From positions 620,001 to 684,000 of the forward strand of contig NZ_QLMA01000003.1 of the NCBI RefSeq assembly GCF_003259435.1: DNA of 64,000 bases, written 5' to 3'. Position numbers and translations under genes: made by a program. The notes under the pieces were generated by a model. That model was not told where the DNA came from. It made no database searches and saw only the letters and a program-made list of their open reading frames with translations. Positions 33,775 through 43,000 of this stretch are shown here, piece after piece. The DNA comes from Chitinophaga dinghuensis (GTDB taxonomy: Bacteria; Bacteroidota; Bacteroidia; Chitinophagales; Chitinophagaceae). Within the stretch, counting starts at the first letter, position 1; the number at the start of each line of letters is the position of its first letter.

Positions 33775-34764
33775 ATGAATAAAAAATTGCTTTTCGGACA
33801 TATCGTTTTCTGGTTCCTGATTGCCGCTTTTCAGGTATATACAATGATCTGGTTAGGGGCTGCCAATGGAATTGCACATTGGCTTACAGCATTTTTCATG
33901 TATATCGTTTCGTTTTATGTAAATCTGCTTGTGATCCTGCCCAGGTGGGTCCAGCAGCGGAAATGGAGTATCCTTGCCGGTGGATGGAGTCTGATCATTC
34001 TGACGAATACAGTGGGTATGCTGGCGATCAACAAATTGTATGGGTTCTATCAGGATGGTGACTGGACTTTTAAAATACTGAAATTCTTTTTTCAGGCCGG
34101 TTGGCTGGAAGGAATACTGATACCGTTGGCAGTGGCCTATCGGTTTGGGGTAGATTGGTTTCGGCATGACCAGGTACAGCGACAACTGGAGAATCTGCAA
34201 TTGAAAACAGAAATGGCCTTTTTGAAATCACAGATCAATCCGCATTTCTTTTTTAACACGTTGAATAGTATCTATATCCTGGCGTATCAGCAATCTGTCA
34301 AAACTGCGGATGCCGTTATGCGGTTATCAGATATCATGCAGTATATGTTGTATGAAAGTAACCAGGAGAAGGTACCTTTGATGAAAGAGGTGGATTATAT
34401 ACGGCAGTTGATTGCTTTACAGGAGCTACGGATGACGAAGCCGCTGATGTTGCAGCTGAATGTGACTAGCGAGGTGGAAGACCGGATGATGTCTCCCCTT
34501 ATCCTTATCCCTTTTGTTGAAAACATTTTTAAGCACGCAGTCCTCGACGACCCTGCCGATCCTGTAGTAATGCAGTTGGAAGTCCTGGAAAATTCCTTAT
34601 CTTTTTATTGTCGCAATCGTATGAACCCTGGGTGGAAAGATAATACAGGCGGAATAGGACTAATCAATGTCAAACGGCGACTGGAATTGCTGTATCCAAA
34701 ACGTCATCAGTTGGATATCCAGCAGGATGATACGCATTTTGTTGTAAAACTGGTCATTCTATGA
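33775..34764 (+). CDS. LytS/YehU-type sensor histidine kinase
   Basis: About 329 residues. Four hydrophobic helices form the N-terminal sensor (LFGHIVFWFLIAAFQVYTMIW onwards), then a coiled linker and the His_kinase domain with H157 in LKSQINPHFFFNTLNSIY, the family's phospho-acceptor. The GHKL domain shows LILIPFVENIFKHAV and GGIGLINVKRRL. Upstream codons before the ATG lack support. The last 4 bases overlap the start of the LytTR regulator. Confidence 0.93.
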   Translation: MNKKLLFGHIVFWFLIAAFQVYTMIWLGAANGIAHWLTAFFMYIVSFYVNLLVILPRWVQQRKWSILAGGWSLIILTNTVGMLAINKLYGFYQDGDWTFKILKFFFQAGWLEGILIPLAVAYRFGVDWFRHDQVQRQLENLQLKTEMAFLKSQINPHFFFNTLNSIYILAYQQSVKTADAVMRLSDIMQYMLYESNQEKVPLMKEVDYIRQLIALQELRMTKPLMLQLNVTSEVEDRMMSPLILIPFVENIFKHAVLDDPADPVVMQLEVLENSLSFYCRNRMNPGWKDNTGGIGLINVKRRLELLYPKRHQLDIQQDDTHFVVKLVIL

Positions 34765-35480
34765 GGATATTAAAATGTATAGCGATAGATGATGAACCGC
34801 TGCCATTGGAGCTTTTGCAGGATTACATCGAGAAGACGCCGTTTCTCGAACTAATGCATACCTACAACAATCCGCTGGAAGCGCTCGCTGCACTCAGATC
34901 CCAGCCAGTGGATCTGATATTCCTGGATATTCAGATGCCGGAACTGAATGGATTGAAACTTACTGCGTTACTAGGAGATAGTACAAAAGTAATTTTAACG
35001 ACGGCATATCGGGAGTTTGCCGTAGAAGGTTTTGAGTTAAATGCCATCGACTATCTTCTGAAGCCTATATCGTTTGAACGCTTCCTGAAAGCAGCCACCA
35101 AAGCGTTGCAGACAATTCAGCCACCTGTTGCAGCTATACTTCCTGTTGCTGCACATGAGCCATTTATTTTTGTGAAAACGACCGGGAGGTTGCAGAAAGT
35201 AATGCTGGAGGATATCCTTTACATTGAAGGACTAAAAGAATATGTTGCATTGCATACGATATCCGGAAAAGTGGTCACCCTGCAACACCTGAAGAAGCTG
35301 GAAGCGGCGCTGCCAGCAAAATTGTTTATGCGGGTACATAAATCTTTTATTGTAGCACTCAATAAAATTGAATCTATCGAACGAAATAGAATTTTTATAA
35401 AAGATACTGTGATTCCGGTTGGAGACTTGTATAGAGAGATGTTTCAACTGGAGATACAAAGGAAGAGTATATCGGGATAA
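34761..35480 (+). CDS. LytTR-family response regulator
   Basis: A 239-residue regulator: a receiver domain (1-122, phospho-acceptor D56 in LIFLDIQMPELNG, Lys in DYLLKPISFERF) and a LytTR DNA-binding domain (about 140-237, EDILYIEGLKEYVALHT and FMRVHKSFIVALNKIESIERN). It overlaps its kinase gene by 4 bases. The receptor gene divergent from the pair is a possible target. Confidence 0.95.
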   Translation: MRILKCIAIDDEPLPLELLQDYIEKTPFLELMHTYNNPLEALAALRSQPVDLIFLDIQMPELNGLKLTALLGDSTKVILTTAYREFAVEGFELNAIDYLLKPISFERFLKAATKALQTIQPPVAAILPVAAHEPFIFVKTTGRLQKVMLEDILYIEGLKEYVALHTISGKVVTLQHLKKLEAALPAKLFMRVHKSFIVALNKIESIERNRIFIKDTVIPVGDLYREMFQLEIQRKSISG

Positions 35481-35514
35481 TAGTTACGCCGATGCAGACT
35501 TACGATGCTTCGAT

Positions 35515-35931
35515 CTAATCCAGCCATCCAGCTCTCTGACGATATATTTCGTATTGTCCTCTTCTTCTTCGGATATGCGCAAGCGTATGAGCATGGGTGC
35601 ATCTGTCCCAGATTGCTACAGAAAAACGTTTTTTGACTTTACTACTGATCCATAGGTCGTAAATATCTCCATATTTTCTTTTATCCAGAAAAACAGTATC
35701 TGTAATTACTACAAAATTCCTTCCGCAGATGTCCTTCAGTGTGCATGATTGAAAGAATCGGGAGGTATCTAAAATAATGATATAGTTGTCGGCTATTGAT
35801 TTGCCTCGAAAGAAAATATAAGAATCGGGGTTTTCCAGTACTTTTTTAAGGAGGTTGCACTTATCAGGACCCTGAGCTAAGGATACGATAGAAATGCTGA
35901 GGAAAACGATAATGCCCATGAAGGATTTCAT
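35515..35931 (-). CDS. Small exported protein, unknown function
   Basis: A 138-residue protein with a signal peptide (FMGIIVFLSISIVSLAQ). The mature part holds a few Cys (C in GPDKCNLL, SCTLKDICG), which may form a disulfide, and an Arg-rich C-terminal end. It is convergent with the LytTR gene. Family unknown. Confidence 0.6.
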   Translation of the reverse strand: MKSFMGIIVFLSISIVSLAQGPDKCNLLKKVLENPDSYIFFRGKSIADNYIIILDTSRFFQSCTLKDICGRNFVVITDTVFLDKRKYGDIYDLWISSKVKKRFSVAIWDRCTHAHTLAHIRRRRGQYEIYRQRAGWLD

Positions 35932-36254
35932 ATATAATAGGAAATGTTATATCAATTATTCATATACCCGTTAACGTTATAAGGAGGGAATGGATGCGTA
36001 TATAACGGATCTTATATCCATTTTATGATGGGCACTGCGGTGAGAATGTTGCCAGATGGGTTTATGATTGTTATAGCGTATTGAATTACAGATGGTTATG
36101 AGAGATGCAGATGTTGTCGTACAGGGAATTATAAAATAATAAGCAACTGGCAGCGATCACTACCTGGCTATTGAAAATATGCCCCCAATCGTTGAAATTA
36201 GTTTTTTATCCCGGCAAAGAGTTGGAAATTAGTGACACCCAATTATTAACGGTT
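35932..36254. other. Gene-free region
   Basis: About 320 bases; I see no coding sequence, repeat or promoter I can name beyond general AT richness. Confidence 0.5.
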
Positions 36255-36764
36255 ATGAAACAACTATCCTTATTCTTCTTCTTCTTATATGCTGGTGGCA
36301 TGCTTCAGGTTCAGGCACAACAAGCGCCTCCTAAGTTACCGGCCCAGCTGATACAATATTTTATGGGTACGTGGGAAGGTAAAGGCACGTTTGCTAATGG
36401 AAAGCCGATAGCCTCCACCGTTAATTGCCGTATGTCATTAGATAGTACCTGGTTGCAATATGAGCATTCCGACGTACCTCCCAATCAGTATAAGGCCCTT
36501 TCCATGTGGGGGGTAGAAAAGAATGGCGACTTTATCGCTTACATTTTCGATAATTTCGGCGGACACCGGCAATTCACTGGTAGTCTTTCGCAGGACAAGT
36601 TAGTACTTACTAATTCGCAGATGTACCAGGGATCGAAGTTTTACCAACATTTCGTATATGAGAAGCTAAATGACCATGCATTTAAGATGGCGTATGAAAC
36701 GAGCCAGGATAGTATTAAGTGGAGAATGGGAGATACGTTGATTTATCATAGGATCATGCCATAG
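36255..36764 (+). CDS. Exported DUF1579-like lipocalin-type protein
   Basis: About 169 residues with a signal peptide (LSLFFFFLYAGGMLQVQAQ). The mature part starts with a WEGKG motif (YFMGTWEGKGTFANGKPI) and runs as a beta-barrel pattern, resembling the DUF1579/heme-binding-like lipocalin group. The start at 36255 is chosen because it leads straight into the signal peptide. Function unknown. Confidence 0.7.
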   Translation: MKQLSLFFFFLYAGGMLQVQAQQAPPKLPAQLIQYFMGTWEGKGTFANGKPIASTVNCRMSLDSTWLQYEHSDVPPNQYKALSMWGVEKNGDFIAYIFDNFGGHRQFTGSLSQDKLVLTNSQMYQGSKFYQHFVYEKLNDHAFKMAYETSQDSIKWRMGDTLIYHRIMP

Positions 36765-37004
36765 TAATTTGGCTGTCGTGCAAACGTAAACCTATGAAAG
36801 TACTGGCGCCATTGCATCCACTGACAATAAACTCCCCTTCAACAGGCTTCACTATTTTATAGCATTCAGATCTATACTCATTTGCAGGGAAGTTGCCGAG
36901 GGGCAGAAATGCATTTACGCAATTTTCTTTTTTAATAGTCTGATCCTTACGGTTTCTTCAAATAACTCATAATCAATAGATAACGATTGGATTCAAAAAA
37001 ATAA

Positions 37005-37035
37005 TTGCGCAGTCAAATAACTGCGCGTATATTTG
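37005..37035 (+). promoter_or_regulatory. Promoter of the ArsR cassette
   Basis: TTG (37005-37007) and TATATTTG (37028-37035) with a 20-base spacer match the Bacteroidota consensus. The first operator copy covers the spacer. Confidence 0.75.
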
Positions 37036-37050
37036 CAGTCAAATAGCTGC
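37009..37050. promoter_or_regulatory. Tandem ArsR operators
   Basis: Two near-identical copies: GCAGTCAAATAACTGC (37009-37024) and GCAGTCAAATAGCTGC (37035-37050), 26 bases apart. Each has inverted ends (GCAGT/ACTGC and GCAG/CTGC). One lies between the promoter boxes and one over the expected start site, just before the arsR gene, which fits autorepression. Confidence 0.75.
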
Positions 37051-37054
37051 ATAA

Positions 37055-37393
37055 ATGAAGATTAGAAGAGATGTCTTTCATGCCCTGGCAGATCCTACCC
37101 GCAGGATCATATTAAGCCTGGTAGCGCTCCAGGCAATGACGCCTGGCGCTATTGCTGAAAAATTTGATACTGCCAGACAGACCATTTCAAAACATATTCA
37201 AATTTTAACGGAATGCGAATTGTTGACACAAACGCAAACCGGCAGAGAGATTTTCTATCAGCTTAATCTGAAGAAGCTGAAAGAGGTTGGAGATTGGCTG
37301 GACCCATACCGCAAAATGTGGGAGGGTAGATTTGATGCAATAGAGGATTTATTGGATGAAATGCAAACAAAAGAAACCAAACGTAAAAAGTAA
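37055..37393 (+). CDS. ArsR-family winged-HTH regulator
   Basis: A 112-residue ArsR-type repressor: FHALADPTRRIILSLVALQAMTPGAIAEKFDTARQTISKHIQIL is the full HTH core, followed by the wing (LLTQTQTGREIFYQL). It lacks the metal-binding Cys box of ArsR/SmtB and belongs to the class that controls VOC/SRPBCC stress cassettes. It is followed by exactly those two genes. Confidence 0.94.
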   Translation: MKIRRDVFHALADPTRRIILSLVALQAMTPGAIAEKFDTARQTISKHIQILTECELLTQTQTGREIFYQLNLKKLKEVGDWLDPYRKMWEGRFDAIEDLLDEMQTKETKRKK

Positions 37394-37419
37394 TTCAACA
37401 TTAACCTAAACATCATTTT

Positions 37420-37845
37420 ATGAAAACACAAATGCATCCTTGTCTTTGGTTTGATGGTCAGGCCAGAGCGGCAGCAGATTTTTACTGCACTATTTTTCCT
37501 GATTCTAAAGTGATAAATGACAATGGAATGGTGGTCAATTTCGAGCTTAATGGGCAACTGTTTATGGGGCTGAACGGAGGAGATAACTTTAAGTTTAATG
37601 AGGCCGTGTCTTTCGTTATCCCTTGTAAAGACCAGGAGGAGATAGATTATTACTGGAACAAACTGACTGCAGACGGAGGTAAAGAAGGAAGATGTGGATG
37701 GTGTAAAGATAAATTTGGCTTATCCTGGCAGGTAGTGCCTACTGTATTAAGTGAGTTAATGTCTAATCCAGAGAAAGGGCAACGGGTGGCGCAAGCATTC
37801 ATGAAAATGAATAAATTTGATATTGCGGCGCTGCAGAATGCTTAA
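37420..37845 (+). CDS. PhnB-like VOC domain protein
   Basis: A 141-residue protein of the PhnB/glyoxalase-like VOC group: HPCLWFDGQARAAADFYCTIFPDSKV, then NGQLFMGLNGG, EEIDYYWNKLTADGGKEGRCGWCKDKFGLSWQVVP. The family is close to 3-demethylubiquinone methyltransferase-like domain proteins. Role unknown; it is co-transcribed with arsR and the SRPBCC gene. Confidence 0.9.
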   Translation: MKTQMHPCLWFDGQARAAADFYCTIFPDSKVINDNGMVVNFELNGQLFMGLNGGDNFKFNEAVSFVIPCKDQEEIDYYWNKLTADGGKEGRCGWCKDKFGLSWQVVPTVLSELMSNPEKGQRVAQAFMKMNKFDIAALQNA

Positions 37846-37871
37846 AGCATACGCGTCAATAAGAAGTAATC

Positions 37872-38348
37872 ATGGCAAAGCAAATAGAAGTTACCAGAAC
37901 ATTTAATGCGCCGGTTGAACTGGTTTGGAGCATCTGGACAGATCCCGAGTTGGTGAAACGCTGGTGGGGACCTAAGCACTTTACCTCTCCTGTTGCGAAA
38001 CTGGATTTTCGGGAAGGAGGCATATCTCTTGTCAGTATGAAAGCGCCGCCGGAAATGGGTGGTCAGGAATATTACTCCATCTGGGAATACAAGGAAATTA
38101 TTCCGCTTCAGCGCATTGAGTTCATTCAAAGTTTAGCGGATCAGGAGGGGCATAAAACAGATCCAACAAAAGTAGGCATGCCCTCCGACTTTCCGATAGA
38201 CATCAGAACGGTGGTGACTTTCCATAAGCTTGCAGCAAATAAAACTACAATGACCGTTACGGAATACGCCGCATTTGGTACGATCAGTAACTTTGCACAA
38301 ATAGGCCTGGAACAGAGTATGGATAAGATGGTGGCCATTTTTAGCTAG
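37872..38348 (+). CDS. AHSA1/SRPBCC-domain protein
   Basis: A 158-residue protein of the AHSA1 (START-like) group: IEVTRTFNAPVELVWSIWTDPELVKRWWGPKHFTSP, then YYSIWEYKEIIPLQRIEFIQSLAD and a closing amphipathic helix (FAQIGLEQSMDKMVAIF). Such domains bind hydrophobic ligands. This is the last gene of the ArsR-VOC-SRPBCC cassette. Confidence 0.9.
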   Translation: MAKQIEVTRTFNAPVELVWSIWTDPELVKRWWGPKHFTSPVAKLDFREGGISLVSMKAPPEMGGQEYYSIWEYKEIIPLQRIEFIQSLADQEGHKTDPTKVGMPSDFPIDIRTVVTFHKLAANKTTMTVTEYAAFGTISNFAQIGLEQSMDKMVAIFS

Positions 38349-38361
38349 TAGAAGAATACTT

Positions 38362-38408
38362 AATCATGAAAGGCCGGACTGCAACCGGCCTCTCATGATT
38401 ATTTTTTA
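38362..38408 (+). terminator. Terminator after the ArsR cassette
   Basis: Long stem AATCATGA-AGGCCGG (38362-38377) with CCGGCCT-TCATGATT (38385-38400), one bulge on each side, followed by ATTTTTT. The minus-strand fragment at 38399 ends in it. Confidence 0.8.
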
Positions 38409-38640
38409 TCAGGGTTTTCCATTGCAACCTCGATTCGTTTTAACATCACTTCATTTCCTGGATATCCTGTAAATTGCTGTTTTAACGCTCCTTTTTTGTC
38501 ATATATCAGGTAGGTGGGTATCCCACCAAAATTTAAACTTTGCTGAATATATTTATATTCTTCAACTGTCAGATAATAGTGCTCTCCTCCTATACCATCT
38601 TTATACATTTCCCATAAATATTGGGGAGAGAATGGACTTG
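38399..38640 (-). pseudogene. Truncated TlpA/thioredoxin-like C-terminal fragment
   Basis: An in-frame remnant. An amber stop lies in frame just upstream, near 38645, and the CxxC-bearing N-terminal half is absent. The readable part (HYYLTVEEYKYIQQSLNFGGIPTYLIYDKKGALKQQFTGYPG) is the back half of a TlpA-type thioredoxin domain, including the cis-Pro loop GGIPTYLIYDKKG. A short internal start (38608) could still give about 69 residues, but no working redox protein. It probably marks a deletion point before the FtsZ-Mrr gene. Confidence 0.7.
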
Positions 38641-38869
38641 AATGCTATAGTTTCCGGATGCCGCTACGTATATTTTCTCTGTGAGAGCTATATTTTATAG
38701 GATAATTTAGTACTATCCTCCTGGTCTAAATCCTACTCCTTCTCTTTATCGTATTTATTTTATTGCATATGCTGTCAATGCAGCAAATGCTGCGGATTTG
38801 ATTTTACATTTCTGTCTGTCTATTCCCTTACCCTGATGATCATTTTAGTCTATTTACGCTGTTTCGTAT

Positions 38870-39997
38870 ATGAATAATACGGTATTAAATTATAAGGTGT
38901 TTGGCATCGGAAATGCCGGATCCAGGATAGTGAGTCATTTAAAAGAAAAGGGGCTTCCTCCGGAGCGTCTTTTTTATATAGATACCGATAGGCGGGATTT
39001 CGGAAGAAATACCCTGAATAATAAATTCCTCTTTGCAGAAGAACTTCTCGGTGGTTATGGAACGCTTGGCAATAAAGACAAAGGGCGGGAAGCCTTTTTG
39101 CAAGACCGCGACTTATTCGAACGCCTAGCACAGGATAAATGCCTGTACATAGTTGTTGGTGGCCTTGGAGGAGGCACATTTTCCGGATTTGCCAGTATAA
39201 TAGCAGAATTGTTGTCGAAAGATGGAAAACAATGTGTTTTTATCACCACGTTTCCGGCCGGAACATTGGACAGAACGCAGCGATTCAATGCCCTGGATGT
39301 GTTGAGCCAGATAAATGATTATACTGATAAACTTATTCTATTAGGAGAAAAGCATATTAGCTCCATTTTAGGTACCCATGGTAAACCGGATGGCTATGAA
39401 ATAATCAATAAGGAAATTGCTTCTATTTTAGAGCAACTGCTGTCTGCTAAAGAGGATAAGATCATAAAATGTATCAGTGGGCCGGAGTGTAAAGTAGAAG
39501 AAGCGATCGAACGTATATGCGTCTATATTCATAAGAATAAGTTTTTTGTTTCTCTTCGCGAGTCCAAAATGATGCTGAAAAATATCCTGAAATCATTGCT
39601 GGGAGCCATTCGTGACAGGCCGGAACATGTGCATAAAATTTCCTCCAGGAGGTTTGAAGAAATAGTGGCCTATATATATGAGGCGGCAGGATATAGAACA
39701 GAGTTGACTCCTGCTACAAGGGATCATGGGGTTGATATTAAAGTGTGGACTTCGCCCCCAATTATTGGGGAAGATTTACTGAATATTGTCCAAACAAAAC
39801 AACAACGTAAAATGAAGGTGGGGGAGTCTGAGGTACGTGCAATGGTGGGGGCCAAAGTTTATCAGAAAGCGGAAAGGGGAGTGATTGTTACCACCAGCGG
39901 TTTCAGTAAAAGTGCTATACAGGCGGCGAAACATGAGAAAATTGATTTGTTGCGCTTTTATGAATTGAGTGATGCGGCGAAGGAATTTATAAAGTAA
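38870..39997 (+). CDS. FtsZ/tubulin-like GTPase fused to an Mrr-type endonuclease
   Basis: A 375-residue fusion. Residues ~8-165 look like the nucleotide-binding half of FtsZ/tubulin: FGIGNAGSRI (11-20), GGYGTLGNKDKGREAF (61-76), the tubulin signature GGLGGGTFSGFASIIAEL (97-114), then the block with TFPAGTLDRTQRFNALDVL and KLILLGEKHI. The FtsZ T7 loop (GxxNxDxxD) is not seen. After a helical linker (~165-255) comes a restriction-type nuclease domain (about 258-352): RRFEEIVAYIYEAAGY, D289 in DHGVDIKV, and Q308-x-K310 in IVQTKQQ, matching the D...QxK core of Mrr. A DNA-cutting defence protein gated by GTP binding is inferred. Confidence 0.85.
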   Translation: MNNTVLNYKVFGIGNAGSRIVSHLKEKGLPPERLFYIDTDRRDFGRNTLNNKFLFAEELLGGYGTLGNKDKGREAFLQDRDLFERLAQDKCLYIVVGGLGGGTFSGFASIIAELLSKDGKQCVFITTFPAGTLDRTQRFNALDVLSQINDYTDKLILLGEKHISSILGTHGKPDGYEIINKEIASILEQLLSAKEDKIIKCISGPECKVEEAIERICVYIHKNKFFVSLRESKMMLKNILKSLLGAIRDRPEHVHKISSRRFEEIVAYIYEAAGYRTELTPATRDHGVDIKVWTSPPIIGEDLLNIVQTKQQRKMKVGESEVRAMVGAKVYQKAERGVIVTTSGFSKSAIQAAKHEKIDLLRFYELSDAAKEFIK

Positions 39998-40023
39998 AGC
40001 TCAAAAGAGCACTCTCTGTAAAT

Positions 40024-40063
40024 GAAACTGCCTGTAAGCATTCTTACAGGCAGTTTCAATTTT
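40024..40063. terminator. Strong terminator between FtsZ-Mrr and giant T9SS gene
   Basis: A perfect 15-bp stem, GAAACTGCCTGTAAG (40024-40038) with CTTACAGGCAGTTTC (40043-40057), then AATTTTA. It is placed 27 bases after the plus-strand stop and close to the end of the convergent gene. Confidence 0.85.
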
Positions 40064-40075
40064 ATATCTGAGTCA

Positions 40076-43000
40076 TTATTGTTTGACTATTCGTCGCGTT
40101 TCTGTATAGCCGGACTCTTTGTACAACACAATAAAGTAGATGCCTGATGGTAACTGTTCAACCGGGATATTAATCCTGGTTTGGTTCATAACAGATTGTG
40201 CATACACTTCGAAGCCATTTCTATCCTTCAGGGAGAGTCGCTGCCAGTTGTCGGATGATTTCAACAGCACTGTCAGTAAGTTTGTTACTGGATTCGGGAA
40301 ACCAATGATATTGCCTTGGGTCGTATCTGCCCAAGGGATATTGCTGGTATCGATGGGGGTAATAGGAGGGATAGTGGAAGACGTGTCTCTTCCCAACAAC
40401 CTAATTTCATTACTAATCGTCTGATAAGGTGTGGAGCATGGCGTAATGGTATTGAGAATACATCTGATACCACTCACTTTAGCAGGAGGTTCATAAATGA
40501 AATTGAAGGTGTTCGTAGGTTGGTTTATCTTCTTCCAATCTTTACCATTCAGCGTTTCTTCCCAGTCGAAACTATAGTTGACTACATTACCAAGAATGGC
40601 ACTGATCCAGTATCTTGGCTGGTTGCCAGCTAAAACAGTGTATTTGATATATATAGTAGGTGCGCTATATCTAAAATAATTCACCGTGATACCATGTCTC
40701 GTATCATTCACAACTGTTTTCCCACAAGGTGTCACCATTTTCATCCTGCAGGAAATATAGTCATTGTCGGCTAGTGTGCTGTCTTTATAAGTGGAGCCAA
40801 ATATACCAAGGTATCGACCATTCTTAGCCCATTCAAAAGTTTGCCCCTGTGCAGGCGATTGTGGAGTAGCAGTGAAAGTAACCAGTTGTCCGGGGCAAAT
40901 AATATCTCTGTCTGCAGTAATATCAAAGTTGGTATTATAATCCAGTTCAAACAAGGAAATCCCTTTGAGCGATTCTACATAACCGCATGGTAGCAACCAT
41001 ACTGCCTTGGCTCTCACAAAGGTTATACCGGCGCCGACTGTCACCTCTCTGACGGTGTCATTGGTGATAGTAACTACGTTATTTACGGTCCATTCCACCC
41101 GAACCGGCATCTGGTTGATGCCGGCCCAAGTTAGGTGGACTTTTACTTTTTGGCCTATGCAACCCTCGGCGTTATCTGGTGTAAGAGTGGCTTCTGGTTT
41201 GATGGTGTCTACCTTAATATTGACCTTATTGCTGATATAGGTAGTGTAACCGCATTCATTGTATTGTATTGCGCTGAGCCAAACGGAGTCCTTGCTGGTA
41301 AGTTGTGCGTCTGTGTAGGTGTTCATATAACTTCCATTGGCCATCTCTTTATTATTCTTTATCCAGGTATAGTTATACACTTTATCTGGGTTAGGAATTT
41401 TGGCAGTAAATGTTACAGGCACGCCATAACAGGTGCTGGTGGCATCGGGTGTGATAGTAGCAATGCCAGGATATGTTTTGGTATTCACCAGCACCGTGTC
41501 GCTGCTAACAGTTGCCGGAATAGCGCAAGTGGCATTACTTTTTAAGGTGACATTCACCTTTACCGGACCATTGATACCATATGAGAAAAAGGTAGTGCTT
41601 GGCGATACCGGGTATTGCTGCACGTCCATTAAACCACCAGGTATAACTAGGGGTATCGCCTGCATTTTCGCCGGAAGCAACCATTTTAAAGTTGTTGTTG
41701 GCACAAATAAGCGAATCATATTCACTGATACGTACTGCAGGTACTACTTTAGGTATCAGTTTCACCAGAACTGTATCAGTGGTGGCATTCTGGCATTCCA
41801 GTGTATTCGTTACCGTTACAATGTATCTGGTCGATGTTGTTGGCGATACTAATGGATTGGCTGTTGTGGAACTGAATCCTGCCGGGATGGATGTCCAGGT
41901 ATAGGTGGCGCCAGGTTGAGCTGCTGTTCCAATGCGCGTAGAAGTAGTTTCGCATATTTGCTGGTTGACGCCTGCCGGCTTACGGTTCCCTTTGATACTT
42001 ACCTTTACGCTATCAGTACTTCTTCGACCATCGTTGCCGGTTACCGTCAGAATGTAGATGGTGGTATCTGTTGGCATAACGCTGATCGTCGCCGTTTTAG
42101 CGGTGAAGCCAGCCAGCAGAGAGGTCCAGTAGTAACGATTCCCAGTTATGGCTGCAGTGCCAAGGGTTACGTTGTCTCCGCTACAGATAAGCTTATCCGG
42201 ACCGGCATCAGCAACAGGAGGAACGCCATCCAAACAAAAATCGGGTTTTGCTTTCAGGAAGAAAGAGGAGGGCGATGGCAAAATATTATTGAGTATGTTG
42301 ACTGTAGACGGCGCCTGATAGTAGCCTTTTGAAAGACCTGTCATCAGCCAGTTGCCGCTGGCATCGTGTTTAAGTGAATTGAAACCCGAAGTATTAAACG
42401 TATTGGATGTGCCGGGAATCATTTTTTTCAATACGCCGGAAGTATCAAATTGCAAGAAGATGTTATCCGTATTTACACTGTTGAGCGACCACCAACCACC
42501 TTTTCCGTCAGCGATTGCAGTAGCATTCTTTCCGCTGAAACCTGAAACCAAGCTGGTAAGTGTGGCCCCATTTAAATCTATTGGCCCTGCAGACCCTGTG
42601 GCGGTGGTACCCATGCCCCATTTAATGCCATTGATCCAGGCCACGCGTCCATCTGTAGTCAGCTTCATGGTAAAGAATCCATTCAGGCTATCAGGAAGAG
42701 GGGTAGTGTCTCCATTCTGATGTGTAGTGTATAACTTATAGTCGTTGAATTGCGTAGAGACGTCACCGTTAACATAGCAGTTACCTGCTTTGTCGGTAGT
42801 AAGTTGGTAGATAAAAGAAGTTCCATAACCATTTCCCTGCGATTCCAGGAATGTTCTCCATTTGAACATTCCATTCGCATCAAGTTTAAACACGAAAGCT
42901 GCGAACCTGCCTGCTCTGGTTTCTTTCCTGTAGGAAAATTCTTTTCCGGACGCATCTACCACACGGGATTCGAACTCCATATAGCCTGCCACATAGGTAT

